A stretch of 64,000 nt of DNA from Betaproteobacteria bacterium (GTDB lineage: Bacteria > Pseudomonadota > Gammaproteobacteria > Burkholderiales > WYBJ01), in contig WHTS01000014.1 in NCBI GenBank assembly GCA_009377585.1, forward strand, positions 1 through 64,000, in the 5' to 3' direction. Below are positions 16,949-26,389 of this stretch, one piece after another. The position numbers and the translations under genes are program-made. Positions within the stretch are counted from its first letter, which is position 1. Each line of letters starts with the position of its first letter. The notes below the pieces were generated by a model. That model had not been told where the DNA came from. It worked only from the letters and a program-made list of their open reading frames with translations, and ran no database searches.

Positions 16949-17686
16949 TCAACCCTGAACCGGCGGCCAGATGCGACGGCCGGCATGCGGACCGTTGGGT
17001 GCATGCACGACGATCTTCAGCACGTGGCGACCGGTCCATCGTTCGCCCAGGCCGGCATCCCGAAAGCGCTGCTCGAAATTTTCCTCGCCCGGCTCCATCT
17101 CCATGAACTCGTAGAGGATGCCGTGCTTGGCCCAGCCGACGATCGAAATCAGCTTGCGTGCACCGATGCAGCCGCGCGCCCGCGTCACCTGCGGCAGCTT
17201 CATCTGCCGATACCACAAAGCGAGATCCAGGTCGTCGGTCTGGTCCCGGGTCTGGTAGTTACCGAGCTGGATCGCCGGCGGCGCGCCGGTGCCGGGCAGA
17301 TGGCGGTACCAGTCGGGACCGCTCACCCTGGTCTCCTCGATGAAGATGCCGAAGCGGTATTCCATGCGCTTGCCGAGTTGCGCTTCGGTTTCCGCATCTG
17401 TCTTTCCTGCAAGGTTGGGATCGAAGAACACGTCGGGTGAGGCGGCGGCCGTGACCAGAAGATATTGCGAGCCGCGGGGAACGCTGGGATCGTCCGTGTC
17501 CACGCGGGAGGGATATCCCGGCGGATTGGAGGTGCCCGTTTGCGGCGCACGCTCGTAATGACCGATCCAGATAGGGCCTGGCCGGGCCTGCAATGCCGGC
17601 AAATGCTGCCCGTGCAGCCAAGCCAGAAAACCCTCACGATCCGCATCGGCGAGGTCGTACCATTCCGCCTTGATTGCCGTGTCCAT
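16949..17686 (-). CDS. Hypothetical protein, EthD/dimeric alpha-beta barrel-like
   Basis: 245 residues with no signal peptide or membrane segment. It opens AIKAEWYDLADADREGFLAW with a LHGQHLPALQ helix, and has repeated IGHYER/LGNYQT type strands, which suggests two ferredoxin-like halves as in EthD or antibiotic-monooxygenase-like proteins. The conserved-looking PDWYRHLPGTGAPPAIQLGN segment is central. It could act in degradation of an organic compound, but no reaction can be named. Ends 1 bp after the inverted repeat. Confidence 0.55.
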   Translation of the reverse strand: MDTAIKAEWYDLADADREGFLAWLHGQHLPALQARPGPIWIGHYERAPQTGTSNPPGYPSRVDTDDPSVPRGSQYLLVTAAASPDVFFDPNLAGKTDAETEAQLGKRMEYRFGIFIEETRVSGPDWYRHLPGTGAPPAIQLGNYQTRDQTDDLDLALWYRQMKLPQVTRARGCIGARKLISIVGWAKHGILYEFMEMEPGEENFEQRFRDAGLGERWTGRHVLKIVVHAPNGPHAGRRIWPPVQG

Positions 17687-17770
17687 CGGTTACCTCCATT
17701 TTCTGCGCGCATCCTCGGGCGAGCGCACGAATGGCATAAAGGGGTCAGTGTAACTGGCGAAGGAGAGTCG

Positions 17771-18568
17771 ATGTCCAACGCGAATGTCGGTCTATGGGCC
17801 AGCGGCGACGCGTACGAGAAGTACATGGGCCGGTGGAGTCGACGCATAGCGCCTCACTTTCTCGATTGGCTTTCGCTTCCGCCGGACAGGGGCTGGGTCG
17901 ACATAGGTTGCGGAACCGGTGTGCTGAGCTCAGCCATCCTCGGCGACTGCACTCCCAGCCGGGTCGTTGGCATCGACCCTTCCGAGGCCTTCGTCGAGGT
18001 CGCCCGATCGCAGTTGCCCGATCCGCGTTTTCATTGTCGCCAAGGCAGCGCCGAGGCCATTCCGCTCGAAGACGATGCGTTCTCCGCGGCGGTCTCGGGA
18101 CTTGTCCTCAACTTCGTTGCGGACAAGCCCAAAGCCGTGGCGGAGATGAGACGGGTTGTTGCTACCGGCGGCACCGTTGCCTCGTACGTCTGGGACTATG
18201 CGGGTCACATGCAGATCATGCGCTACTTCTTCGATGCGGCAAGCGAGCTCGATGTCAAAGCACGCGAGTTCGATGACGGGGCCAAGGCGCCAATTTGCGG
18301 GCCGGGTCCGTTATCGGCGCTATTCAAGGATGCGGGTCTGACCGAGGTCGAGGTACGAAGCATCGATATTCCGGCTGCGTTCGCGAGCTTCGATGACTAC
18401 TGGACGCCGTTCCTTGGCGGTACCGGATCGGCACCGAAGTACTGCGCGTCTTTGACCCCCGACGCGCGCGCGGAGCTGCGTGAGGCGCTCGAGCGCCGGC
18501 TTCCCACCAGCCCGGACGGAGAAATACTCCTGACGGTTCGCGCCTGGGCCGTGAAAGGTACGCGCTGA
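17771..18568 (+). CDS. Class I SAM-dependent methyltransferase
   Basis: 265 residues. ATG at 17771 follows GAAGGAGAG. SAM motif I is WVDIGCGTGVLSSAI at about 42-56, the acidic loop VVGIDPSEAFVEVA follows, and LEDDAFSAAVSGLVLNFVAD (about 100-119) is motif II/III. The N-terminal GDAYEKYMGRWSRRIAPHFL is typical of Methyltransf_11/UbiE-like enzymes acting on small molecules. The substrate is unknown. It is monocistronic and followed by a TctC tail relic. Confidence 0.85.
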   Translation: MSNANVGLWASGDAYEKYMGRWSRRIAPHFLDWLSLPPDRGWVDIGCGTGVLSSAILGDCTPSRVVGIDPSEAFVEVARSQLPDPRFHCRQGSAEAIPLEDDAFSAAVSGLVLNFVADKPKAVAEMRRVVATGGTVASYVWDYAGHMQIMRYFFDAASELDVKAREFDDGAKAPICGPGPLSALFKDAGLTEVEVRSIDIPAAFASFDDYWTPFLGGTGSAPKYCASLTPDARAELREALERRLPTSPDGEILLTVRAWAVKGTR

Positions 18569-18631
18569 GTCGGGTAACATCGCGTACGCAGAACCACGAA
18601 TATCCAGTCAGCGACCGAAGGGAGAAGAACC

Positions 18632-18718
18632 ACACCCGAGCAGTTCACCGCGCTGATCCGCGCCGAGACCGCGCGTTACAGCAAGGTCGTGCAGGCGGCG
18701 GGGATCCGTCTCGACTGA
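18632..18718 (+). pseudogene. TctC/Bug receptor C-terminal relic
   Basis: The 28 codons before the TGA read TPEQFTALIRAETARYSKVV then QAAGIRLD, the last helices of a TctC receptor. No upstream similarity is seen; the methyltransferase gene ends 63 bp earlier. Confidence 0.7.
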
Positions 18719-18792
18719 TCGAATCGGGATCGGGCGTAGTCGACGCCGGGGTCACGCTGGCAAGACGCAACCCCGGCGCCCAACGCCTTGCG

Positions 18793-18858
18793 CTACTCCG
18801 CCGTGACGCCTGCGTCCCGGATGACCTTGCCCCACTTCTGCGTCTCGGCTTGCAGGCG
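18793..18858 (-). pseudogene. TctC/Bug receptor C-terminal relic
   Basis: The minus frame ending in TAG at 18793 reads RLQAETQKWGKVIRDAGVTA, a receptor C-terminus. It is tail-to-tail with the relic at 18632-18718. About 65 bp further on, the broken ABC binding-protein gene begins, so its body was probably lost in the same rearrangement. Confidence 0.65.
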
Positions 18859-18923
18859 CGCGCAAGGACCGAACCAGGCTTGCGCTCCCCCGACTTGCAA
18901 GCGCATGATGAGGTTCGCCATTG

Positions 18924-20289
18924 TGGCTCTCCAAGCACATCTGGGACACGCTGCTCGAGCAGGATCCGAAAACCGGTGAGGTCAAGCCGCATCTCGCCAC
19001 CTCCGGTCGCCTACGTCGATCCGACCACGATCGAGGTCAAGCTTCGCCAGGGCGTGACGTTTCACAACGGTGATGCGCTGACCGCGGACGACGTGGTCTA
19101 CACCGTCAACTGGCAGAACGACCCGGCCAACACCAAGGTGGCGTCGCGCTCGCGCACGAACTGGATCAAGCAGGCGGAGAAGGTCGATACGTACACCGTA
19201 CGCCTGCACCTCACGAAGCCGTTCGCGCCGGCCATGGCGTACCTGGTCGCGAACGTGCCGATTTACCCGGCGGCCTATACCAAGGCCCATGGCTCCGAGG
19301 GCATGAGCAAGCAGCCGATCGGCACCGGCCCGTACCGGGTGACGGAGGTCTCGCCCGGAAATCAGATCGTGCTCGAGCGCAACAAGAATTACTTCGGGGG
19401 CGTGCGCGGACAGCCGAAGATCAACAAGATCGTCATGCGCATCGTGCCCGAGTACAACACGCAGGTTGCCGAGCTGCTCGCCGGGAATGCCGATTTCATC
19501 TGGCGCGTCCCCAAGGACATGGCGCAGAAGTTGAAGGGGCGCAAGGGCTTGCACGTCATGGTTGGCGATACCATGCGCTTTGGCTACCTGCAGTTCGACA
19601 TCACGGGCAGGCCCGGACCGATGGCTGAGCCGCTGCGCAAACTCGAAGTGCGGCAGGCGATCGCGCACGCGGTCAACCGCAAGCAGATCGTCGAACAGCT
19701 CATGGGCGGCGGCAGCGTGGTCGACCTCGCCTGCTATCCAAGCCAGTTCGGCTGCGCCTCGAAGAGCGCGGTCCACTACGAATACAGTCCGGCAAAGGCG
19801 AAGGAGCTGCTCGCCAAGGGCGGCTATCCGAACGGCTTCGAGATCGACTTCTACGGCTATCGCGACCGCCAGCTCGCGGAAGCCATCATGGGCGACCTCG
19901 CCAAGGTCGGGATCAAGACCAGGCTGCAATGGCTGCAATACTCGACATTGCGCGATAAGGTGCGCAAGGGCGAGGTGCCGATGAACTTCATGGCCTGGGG
20001 CTCTTCTTCGATCAACGACGTGGATCGTTCGACCGCCTATTTTTTCGGCAAGGGCCCCGACGATACGACTCAGGATCCCAAGGTGGCGGAGCTGCTCAAC
20101 AAAGCCGCTACCGAAGTGGATCCGGCCAAGCGCCTGGCGCTCTACGACGAGGCGCACGCGATCATCACGCGCAATGCATACTGGCTGCCGCTTTTCTCCT
20201 ACGCCTATTTCTATGCGATGACGAAGGATCTGCAGTTTCAGCCGACACCGGACGAGATTCCGCACCTGTACCGCACGAGCTGGAAGTAG
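18924..20289 (+). pseudogene. Dipeptide/oligopeptide-type ABC substrate-binding protein, 5'-truncated and frameshifted
   Basis: The frame at 18924 reads WLSKHIWDTLLEQDPKTGEV, the N-lobe of an SBP_bac_5 protein, then runs out of phase near 19001-19012. In another frame YVDPTTIEVKLRQGVTFHNG continues to a normal C-terminus (LQFQPTPDEIPHLYRTSWK). The signal peptide and about 60 N-terminal residues are missing; the sequence before 18924 is a TctC relic. Intact permease and ATPase genes follow. Reading the second frame from an upstream start would give a cytoplasmic protein without the N-lobe, so I regard it as broken. Confidence 0.8.
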
Positions 20290-20439
20290 CGCCCCAGGTT
20301 TCCGGTGCGGTTTTCCGACGAGGCGGGAAGAAAATCGGCGTCTCGCCCCGCGCCATGACGAACGCGCTGCGGGTCGATGCGGCGCCCGAGGCGATCGGGT
20401 ATCCAAATCGGGCGAGGCAACAATGAGCGGGAGCACGAC

Positions 20440-21357
20440 ATGCTCAAGTACACCGCGCACAAGCTGCTGATCGCCATTCTGGTCGCGCTGACGGTATCGT
20501 TCGTCGCATTCATGGCGTTGCGCGTGTCGGGCGATTTGGCCACGGCGATGGCGGGCGAGTCGGCGAGCGGGGAGGACATCCAGCGCATTCGCACCCAGCT
20601 CGGTCTCGATCGGCCGCTCATCACGCAGTACTGGGACTGGGCATCCAGCGCCGCGAGCGGCGACTTCGGCAAGTCGTTCTACTATCCGGAAAGGGTGTGG
20701 ACGCTGATCGAGCAGCGCCTGCCGATCACGCTCACGCTCGCATGCTGGGGGCTGGTGATCTCGCTCGTGATCGGCGTTCCGCTCGGAGTCCTCGCCGCGC
20801 TACGGCCGAACACGCTCATCGATCGGGTGGCGATGACCCTTGCCGTGCTTGGCCAGGCGTTGCCGACGTTCTGGCTCGGGCTGCTGCTGATCATTCTGTT
20901 CGGGCTGATCCTGCGCTGGCTGCCGATCAGTGGCGCGGATACCTGGATGCACTTCGTCCTGCCGAGCTTCGTGCTCGGCTACTACTCCACCCCGGCGGTG
21001 ATGCGGCTCACGCGCTCGGGGATGCTCGAAGTGCTCGCCTCCGATTACATCCGCACCGCCTATGCCAAGGGTCTGACGCACGGCACGGTTCTGTTCAAGC
21101 ATGCCTTGCGCAACGCGGCCATTCCGGTGGTCGCGCTCGCGTCCGTGCAGTTCGGCCATATGCTGTCGGGCTCGGTGGTGATCGAGACGGTGTTCGCCAT
21201 GCAGGGGGTCGGACAACTGGCCTGGCAGTCGATCAGCCGGCAGGATTTTCCGGTGGTGCAGGCGGTGCTGCTGCTGGTGTCGATGTTCTACGTCTGGCTC
21301 ACTTTCGCCTCCGACCTGATCAACGCGTGGCTCGATCCGCGCATTCGCGGCGCCTGA
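20440..21357 (+). CDS. ABC transporter permease, DppB/OppB type
   Basis: 305 residues from ATG 20440 ([20 protein letters not shown]), chosen because the first membrane helix starts here. About six membrane segments. The periplasmic loop carries [18 protein letters not shown]. The EAA-like cytoplasmic loop [20 protein letters not shown] with LRNAAIPVV contacts the ATPases. It forms the membrane channel with the next gene, 11 bp downstream. The binding protein upstream is broken, so the transporter may need another receptor. Confidence 0.9.
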   Translation: MLKYTAHKLLIAILVALTVSFVAFMALRVSGDLATAMAGESASGEDIQRIRTQLGLDRPLITQYWDWASSAASGDFGKSFYYPERVWTLIEQRLPITLTLACWGLVISLVIGVPLGVLAALRPNTLIDRVAMTLAVLGQALPTFWLGLLLIILFGLILRWLPISGADTWMHFVLPSFVLGYYSTPAVMRLTRSGMLEVLASDYIRTAYAKGLTHGTVLFKHALRNAAIPVVALASVQFGHMLSGSVVIETVFAMQGVGQLAWQSISRQDFPVVQAVLLLVSMFYVWLTFASDLINAWLDPRIRGA

Positions 21358-21368
21358 GGATCCCCGTC

Positions 21369-22286
21369 ATGGCAAACGGCATCGGCGTCGCTACCGCCAC
21401 CATCGAAGATGTCGAACGCGCCCTGACGCCCGCGCCCGGCAGGATCCGTTTGCGGCGCATGCTCGGACACCGCAGCTTCGTGATCGCCGGCGTCGTGCTC
21501 GCGCTGATCGTAGGGTTGGCGCTTGCGGCGCCGCTGGTCTCGCCGCACGATCCTTATATTCAGAACCTGAACAATCGCCTCGTGCCGCCCGTATTTCTCG
21601 ACGGCGGCTCGTGGGCGCATCCGCTCGGCACCGATGCGCTCGGGCGCGACTACCTTGCACGGGTCGTCTACGGGGCGCGGATTTCGCTCCTCATCGGGGT
21701 GCTCACCGCGCTCATGTCCGGCGTCATCGGCGCCGCGCTCGGCGTGAGCGCGGGCTACTTCGGCGGGCGCGTGGATTCGGTCATCTGCTACATACTGGCG
21801 GTGCGCCTTTCCATGCCGGTCGTGCTGGTCGCACTCGCGGTGGTATCGCTGGTCGGGGGGTCGCTTACCGCGGTCATCATGGTCATGGGCTTGTTGCTCT
21901 GGGACCGCTACGCGGTCGTCATGCGCAGCGCCACGCAACAGGTGCGCGCGCTCGATTATGTCGCGGCGGCGGCCGCTGTCGGGTCGTCGACCACGCGCAT
22001 CGTGCTCACGGAAGTGCTGCCCAACGTATTGAACAATCTGATCGTGGTGGCTACCTTCGAGGTTGCGCATGCGATCCTGCTGGAGGCGGCGCTCTCCTTC
22101 CTCGGGCTCGGCGTGCAGCCGCCGCTGCCCTCGTGGGGCCTGATGATCGCGGAGGGGCGCGAGCACCTGCTGTTCGAGCCATGGGTAATCGTCATCCCCG
22201 GGATCGCGCTTTCGGTGCTGGTGCTGGCGGTCAACATGGTCGGCGACGGCATTCGCGACATCGCCGCGCCGGAGAATCGCAATTGA
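21369..22286 (+). CDS. ABC transporter permease, DppC/OppC type
   Basis: 305 residues. An N-terminal cytoplasmic tail leads to TM1 ([20 protein letters not shown]), then the DppC signature [20 protein letters not shown] at about 85-104. The EAA loop is about [20 protein letters not shown], ending [20 protein letters not shown] and [19 protein letters not shown] at 21369 is 11 bp after the partner permease. It pairs with it in a heterodimeric channel. Confidence 0.9.
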   Translation: MANGIGVATATIEDVERALTPAPGRIRLRRMLGHRSFVIAGVVLALIVGLALAAPLVSPHDPYIQNLNNRLVPPVFLDGGSWAHPLGTDALGRDYLARVVYGARISLLIGVLTALMSGVIGAALGVSAGYFGGRVDSVICYILAVRLSMPVVLVALAVVSLVGGSLTAVIMVMGLLLWDRYAVVMRSATQQVRALDYVAAAAAVGSSTTRIVLTEVLPNVLNNLIVVATFEVAHAILLEAALSFLGLGVQPPLPSWGLMIAEGREHLLFEPWVIVIPGIALSVLVLAVNMVGDGIRDIAAPENRN

Positions 22287-22326
22287 ACGTGGACCGTCGC
22301 GTTCGCTCCGCTTGCATTCGGGCAGC

Positions 22327-23313
22327 ATGAACGCACTGCTCGAGGCGCGCAACCTGGTGGTCGATATTCCGCTCGCGGCCGGGATGCTGCACCCGGTTCG
22401 CGGTGTGACCTTTGCCGTCGAGCGCGGCGAGACGCTGTGCATCGTCGGCGAGTCAGGATGCGGCAAGTCGCTCACGGCGCTCGCATTGATGTCGCTGCTG
22501 CCCCGGCGGGCGCGGCGCACTGCGGCAACGCTTGCGTTCGACGGCATCGATCTGCTCGAGGCGACCGACAACGAGCTCGCCGACTTGCGCGGTAGCCGCA
22601 TGGCGATGATCTTCCAGGAGCCGATGACCTCGCTCAATCCGGCGTACACGATCGGCAATCAGCTCGGCGAGATGCTCGTGCGGCACCGCGGGGCAACGCG
22701 TGCCGAGGCGCGCGAGCGGGCGGTGTTTCTGCTCGAGAAGGTCGGGATCACGGCGGCGGCGAGCCGGCTGTCGCAGTACCCGCATCAACTTTCCGGGGGG
22801 CTGCGCCAGCGAGTGATGATTGCAATGGCGCTCATGTGCGGACCCGACCTGATGATCGCGGACGAGCCGACCACGGCGCTCGACGTGACGATCCAGGCTC
22901 AGATCCTGCTCCTGCTCGCGCAATTGCGGCGCGAGTTCGGCATGGGATTGGTGCTGATCACGCATGACCTCGGGATCGTCGCAAGGGTGGCGGACCGCGT
23001 TGCCGTGATGTACGCCGGTCAGATCGTCGAGCAGGGCACCGCGGCCGAGATTTTCAGGCAGCCGCGCCATCCCTACACACGCGGCCTGATGGCGTGCATT
23101 CCGGTGCCCGGCAAGGTCGCGCGCGGCAGCCCGCTCGGTTCCATCCCCGGGATGGTGCCCTCCTTGATCGGGAGCATGAGCGGGTGCAGCTTCCGCAGCC
23201 GCTGCGGGTTCAGGCGCGAAGCATGCGAAGCCGAGGTCGCACTCGTCGAAGATTGGACAGGTCATGCGGCGCGCTGCATTCTGTCGCCCGATGAGCTTGC
23301 GAGCGCGACATGA
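22327..23313 (+). CDS. ABC transporter ATP-binding protein, DppD type
   Basis: 328 residues. Walker A GESGCGKS is at about 45-52, Q-loop [16 protein letters not shown], signature [15 protein letters not shown], and Walker [13 protein letters not shown]. The C-terminal oligopeptide-transporter extension is present with Cys residues ([11 protein letters not shown]). I chose the ATG at 22327; a TTG five codons earlier is possible. Its TGA overlaps the next ATPase gene (ATGA), implying coupled, equimolar synthesis. Confidence 0.9.
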   Translation: MNALLEARNLVVDIPLAAGMLHPVRGVTFAVERGETLCIVGESGCGKSLTALALMSLLPRRARRTAATLAFDGIDLLEATDNELADLRGSRMAMIFQEPMTSLNPAYTIGNQLGEMLVRHRGATRAEARERAVFLLEKVGITAAASRLSQYPHQLSGGLRQRVMIAMALMCGPDLMIADEPTTALDVTIQAQILLLLAQLRREFGMGLVLITHDLGIVARVADRVAVMYAGQIVEQGTAAEIFRQPRHPYTRGLMACIPVPGKVARGSPLGSIPGMVPSLIGSMSGCSFRSRCGFRREACEAEVALVEDWTGHAARCILSPDELASAT

Positions 23314-24308
23314 CGGCACTGCTCGAGAGCCGCGACGCCGAATGCACTTTTCGTGTCGGCCGCGCACTTTTCCGCACGGCCCGCACGCTCAAGGCGGTCA
23401 ACGGCGTCAGCCTGCGCGTCGACAAGGGCGAAATCCTCGGCCTGGTCGGCGAATCGGGCTGCGGCAAGAGCACGCTCGCAAAAATGCTGCTGGGACTGCT
23501 GCAGCCGACCGCGGGCGAGATTCTGTTCGAGGGCCAGCCGCTGTACTCGATTCCGCGACTCGAGCGGGCAAGGCGGGTGCAGCCGATCTTTCAGGATCCG
23601 TATTCGTCGCTCAACCCGCGCCAGACGGTCGCCGACATCGTTTCGTTGCCGCTGCGCGTGCATGGCGTCGGCAGTTCGTCCGAGCAGAAGAAGCGCGTAG
23701 CCGACATTCTCGATCTGGTCGGTCTCGCGCGCCGCTATGCCGACAGCTATCCGAACCAGCTCTCGGGCGGGCAGCGCCAGCGCGTGGCGATCGCGCGCGC
23801 CCTGGTAATGCGTCCGGAGCTGGTCATCTGCGACGAACCGACCTCCGCCCTCGATGTCTCGGTGCAGTCGCAGATCCTCAACTTGCTACTCGAACTGCGC
23901 AAGGAGCTCGGCGTCACCTACATTCTGATCAGCCACAACCTGGCCGTTGTCGAGCATCTCGCAACCCGCGTGGCGGTGATGTACCTCGGGCGCATCGTCG
24001 AGGAGAAGGATACCGAGAGCCTCTTTCGCCAGCCCGAGCACCCCTATACGCAGGCACTGCTCGATTCGGTCCTGACCCCCGAGCCCGGCCTCGGTATTCC
24101 CGATTCGCAGCTCGGTGTTGCATTTCCGAACCCGATCGATCCGCCGGGCGGATGCGCATTCCATCCGCGCTGCCGGTTCGCACTGCCGCGCTGCTCCACC
24201 GAACCGCCGCTGCCGGCGCGCACGAACGGGGCGTTAATCGAGTGCCATTTGAGCGTCATATCTCGTCATCGAGGCCTACCGCCGAGCGCCAGTCCTTCTT
24301 TCCCTTGA
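23310..24308 (+). CDS. ABC transporter ATP-binding protein, DppF type
   Basis: 332 residues. Walker [22 protein letters not shown]-loop IFQDPYSSLNPRQTV, signature LSGGQRQRVAIARALV and Walker B LVICDEPTSALDVSVQ. The normal family end (GGCAFHPRCRFALPRC to IECHL) is followed here by about 18 extra residues (SVISRHRGLPPSASPSFP) that are antisense to the end of tctA. The stop lies 53 bp inside that convergent gene. It is the last gene of the dpp-like set. Confidence 0.88.
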   Translation: MTALLESRDAECTFRVGRALFRTARTLKAVNGVSLRVDKGEILGLVGESGCGKSTLAKMLLGLLQPTAGEILFEGQPLYSIPRLERARRVQPIFQDPYSSLNPRQTVADIVSLPLRVHGVGSSSEQKKRVADILDLVGLARRYADSYPNQLSGGQRQRVAIARALVMRPELVICDEPTSALDVSVQSQILNLLLELRKELGVTYILISHNLAVVEHLATRVAVMYLGRIVEEKDTESLFRQPEHPYTQALLDSVLTPEPGLGIPDSQLGVAFPNPIDPPGGCAFHPRCRFALPRCSTEPPLPARTNGALIECHLSVISRHRGLPPSASPSFP

Positions 24309-25779
24309 ACACCAGCGGCTTGATGGCGAGCAGGAATATCACGAACCCAGCCGCGAGCATCGTCGTCGCGATCGGCCGCTCGATGAATATGGCGTAGTCG
24401 CCGGCGCTCATCGACAACGACTGGCGCAGCGACAGCTCCAGCATCGGCGCGAGCACGAGACCCAGCGCCACCGGCGCAAGGTCGTAGCCGAACTTGCGCA
24501 GAACGTAGCCGATGACCCCCATGACGAGCAGGATCCACACGTCGGTGATGCTGTTGCTGACCGAGTAGGTGCCGAGGATGCAGAAGCACAGGATGCACGG
24601 ATAGAGATAGCTGTAGGGGATGCGCAGCAGGTTGACGAAGACGCCCACCATCGGCAGGTTGAGGATGAGCAGGACGACGTTGCCGACGTACATGCTCGCC
24701 ACGAATCCCCAGAAGAGCTCGGGCTGCTGCTGGATCAGCAGCGGTCCGGGCAGGACACCGTGCACCATGATGGCGGCGATCATCACTGCAGTGATGGGGC
24801 TGGTGGGGATGCCGAGCGCCAACATCGGCACGAAAGCGCCGCTCGCCGCGCCGTTGTTGGCGGATTCCGGACCCGCCACGCCTTCGATCGCGCCTTTGCC
24901 GAAGCGCTCCGGAGTCTTCGACACGCGGCGCTCGATCCCGTAGGACACGAACGAGGCGATGATGTGCGCCGATCCCGGGATGATGCCGATCAGGAACCCG
25001 AGCACGCTGCCGCGGCACACCGGACCGACCGAGCGCCGGAGCTCCTCGCGCGAGGGGACGAGATCGCGCAGCTTCGGCCGCTGAACGGGGGGCATTGTCG
25101 TCGCGCCCGCGGTCAGCAGGATCTCCGAGACCCCAAACAGCCCCACTGCGACCGGCACGATTCCCACCCCGTCGCTCAGCTCGACCATACCGAAGTTGAA
25201 GCGCGTGTAGCCGCTCATGACATCGATGCCGATCATGCCGAGCATCAGCCCCGCTGCCGCCATCGCCAGCGTCTTCAGCGTCGAGCCCCCGCTCATGTAG
25301 GCGAGGATGAATAGCCCCATCAGCAGCAGCGCCGTGTACTCCGGCGGCCCGAAACGCAGCGCCCACTGCGCCAGCGTCGGCGCGAGCAGCGTCAGCCCGA
25401 TCACGCCGACCGTGCCGGCCACGAAAGAGCCGATCGCGGCGATGGCGAGCGCGGGTCCCGCGCGCCCGTTCTGGGTCATCGCGTAGCCGTCGACGCAGGT
25501 CATCACGGAGGCCGCTTCGCCCGGAATGCGCATCAGGATGGAGGTGGTCGAGCCGCCGTACATCGCGCCGTAATACACGCCAGCGAGCAGCACGATTGCG
25601 ATAATCGGGTTCAATCCGAACGTGGCCGGCAAGAGCAGACTGATGCCGGCGAGCGGCCCGAGCCCCGGCATCATGCCGACCAGCGTGCCGACGAGGCAGC
25701 CCGCGAAGGCGTAAACCAGGATCGATGGAGTGAGCGCAACCGAGAAGCCGAGCAGCAGCCCTTCCAGCGTCTCACCCAT
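24256..25779 (-). CDS. tctA: Tripartite tricarboxylate transporter large membrane subunit TctA
   Basis: 507 residues, the usual TctA length, with about 11-12 membrane segments. Family blocks: GTLVGMMPGLGPLAGISLLL (about 31-50), YYGAMYGGSTTSILMRIPGE (about 69-88), FLIGIIPGSAHIIASFVSYG and AGPESANNGAASGAFVPMLA, LGIPTSPITAVMIAAIM. It imports di/tricarboxylates with sodium or protons after delivery by a TctC receptor. It is third in a tctCBA operon, 93 bp after tctB. Its end overlaps the convergent dppF-like gene by 53 bp. Confidence 0.93.
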   Translation of the reverse strand: MGETLEGLLLGFSVALTPSILVYAFAGCLVGTLVGMMPGLGPLAGISLLLPATFGLNPIIAIVLLAGVYYGAMYGGSTTSILMRIPGEAASVMTCVDGYAMTQNGRAGPALAIAAIGSFVAGTVGVIGLTLLAPTLAQWALRFGPPEYTALLLMGLFILAYMSGGSTLKTLAMAAAGLMLGMIGIDVMSGYTRFNFGMVELSDGVGIVPVAVGLFGVSEILLTAGATTMPPVQRPKLRDLVPSREELRRSVGPVCRGSVLGFLIGIIPGSAHIIASFVSYGIERRVSKTPERFGKGAIEGVAGPESANNGAASGAFVPMLALGIPTSPITAVMIAAIMVHGVLPGPLLIQQQPELFWGFVASMYVGNVVLLILNLPMVGVFVNLLRIPYSYLYPCILCFCILGTYSVSNSITDVWILLVMGVIGYVLRKFGYDLAPVALGLVLAPMLELSLRQSLSMSAGDYAIFIERPIATTMLAAGFVIFLLAIKPLVFKGKKDWRSAVGLDDEI

Positions 25780-25872
25780 CGACCCGCCGCTCTTGAAAGC
25801 TGAAACATGAAGCGTGCAACGGGGCGCCCTTCATTCTTTTGCCTTTCGCCTCCCGCCTTGCGTTTGCCGACG

Positions 25873-26373
25873 TCAAAAGCCCCATGGGCTCCGCGGCAGC
25901 GGCACGTGCAGCAGATCGCCGACGACGTAGAAAGAGCCGAAGCCGAATCCCAGCGCCACCAGCGCCACCGCGAGCGCGTTCTTGCGCTCGACCACGCCCA
26001 GCAAGAAGATGAGAAGCGTGATCACCGTGATGCGATAGCCGAGCGGCTCGAGCAGCAGCGTCGCGCTAGCACAGGCCAGCACGACAACCACGGCACGGGT
26101 CGCCTCGGGCCATTGCATGGCCGTGAGGCGCGAGGAGCGCGAGCCGCCGAGCGCGATCAGCAGGCCTATCGCTCCCAGAAAAATCGCCAGGGCGAGCGGC
26201 AAGTAGCCGGGTCCCGGCTCCGCAAGGGTGCCCAGAGGGTAGTCGCGATTCGCCCATGCCAGGTAAAGGGCGAGCGCGGTCAGCATCAATCCGGAGAACT
26301 GATCGCTGCGCAAACCCCCGGGCTTCTCCTCCGTGTCCGGCGCGCCCGCGCCTGTGTTCGGATTGCCGGTCAC
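25873..26373 (-). CDS. tctB: Tripartite tricarboxylate transporter small membrane subunit TctB
   Basis: 166 residues with about four membrane segments (QFSGLMLTALALYLAW, LPLALAIFLGAIGLLIAL, AVVVVLACASATLLLEPLGY, ITVITLLIFLLGVV), the TctB layout. GTG start. It lies between tctC (16 bp upstream) and tctA, and should pair with TctA in the inner membrane. Confidence 0.85.
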   Translation of the reverse strand: MTGNPNTGAGAPDTEEKPGGLRSDQFSGLMLTALALYLAWANRDYPLGTLAEPGPGYLPLALAIFLGAIGLLIALGGSRSSRLTAMQWPEATRAVVVVLACASATLLLEPLGYRITVITLLIFLLGVVERKNALAVALVALGFGFGSFYVVGDLLHVPLPRSPWGF

Positions 26374-26389
26374 CGATTCTCGCTCACGG

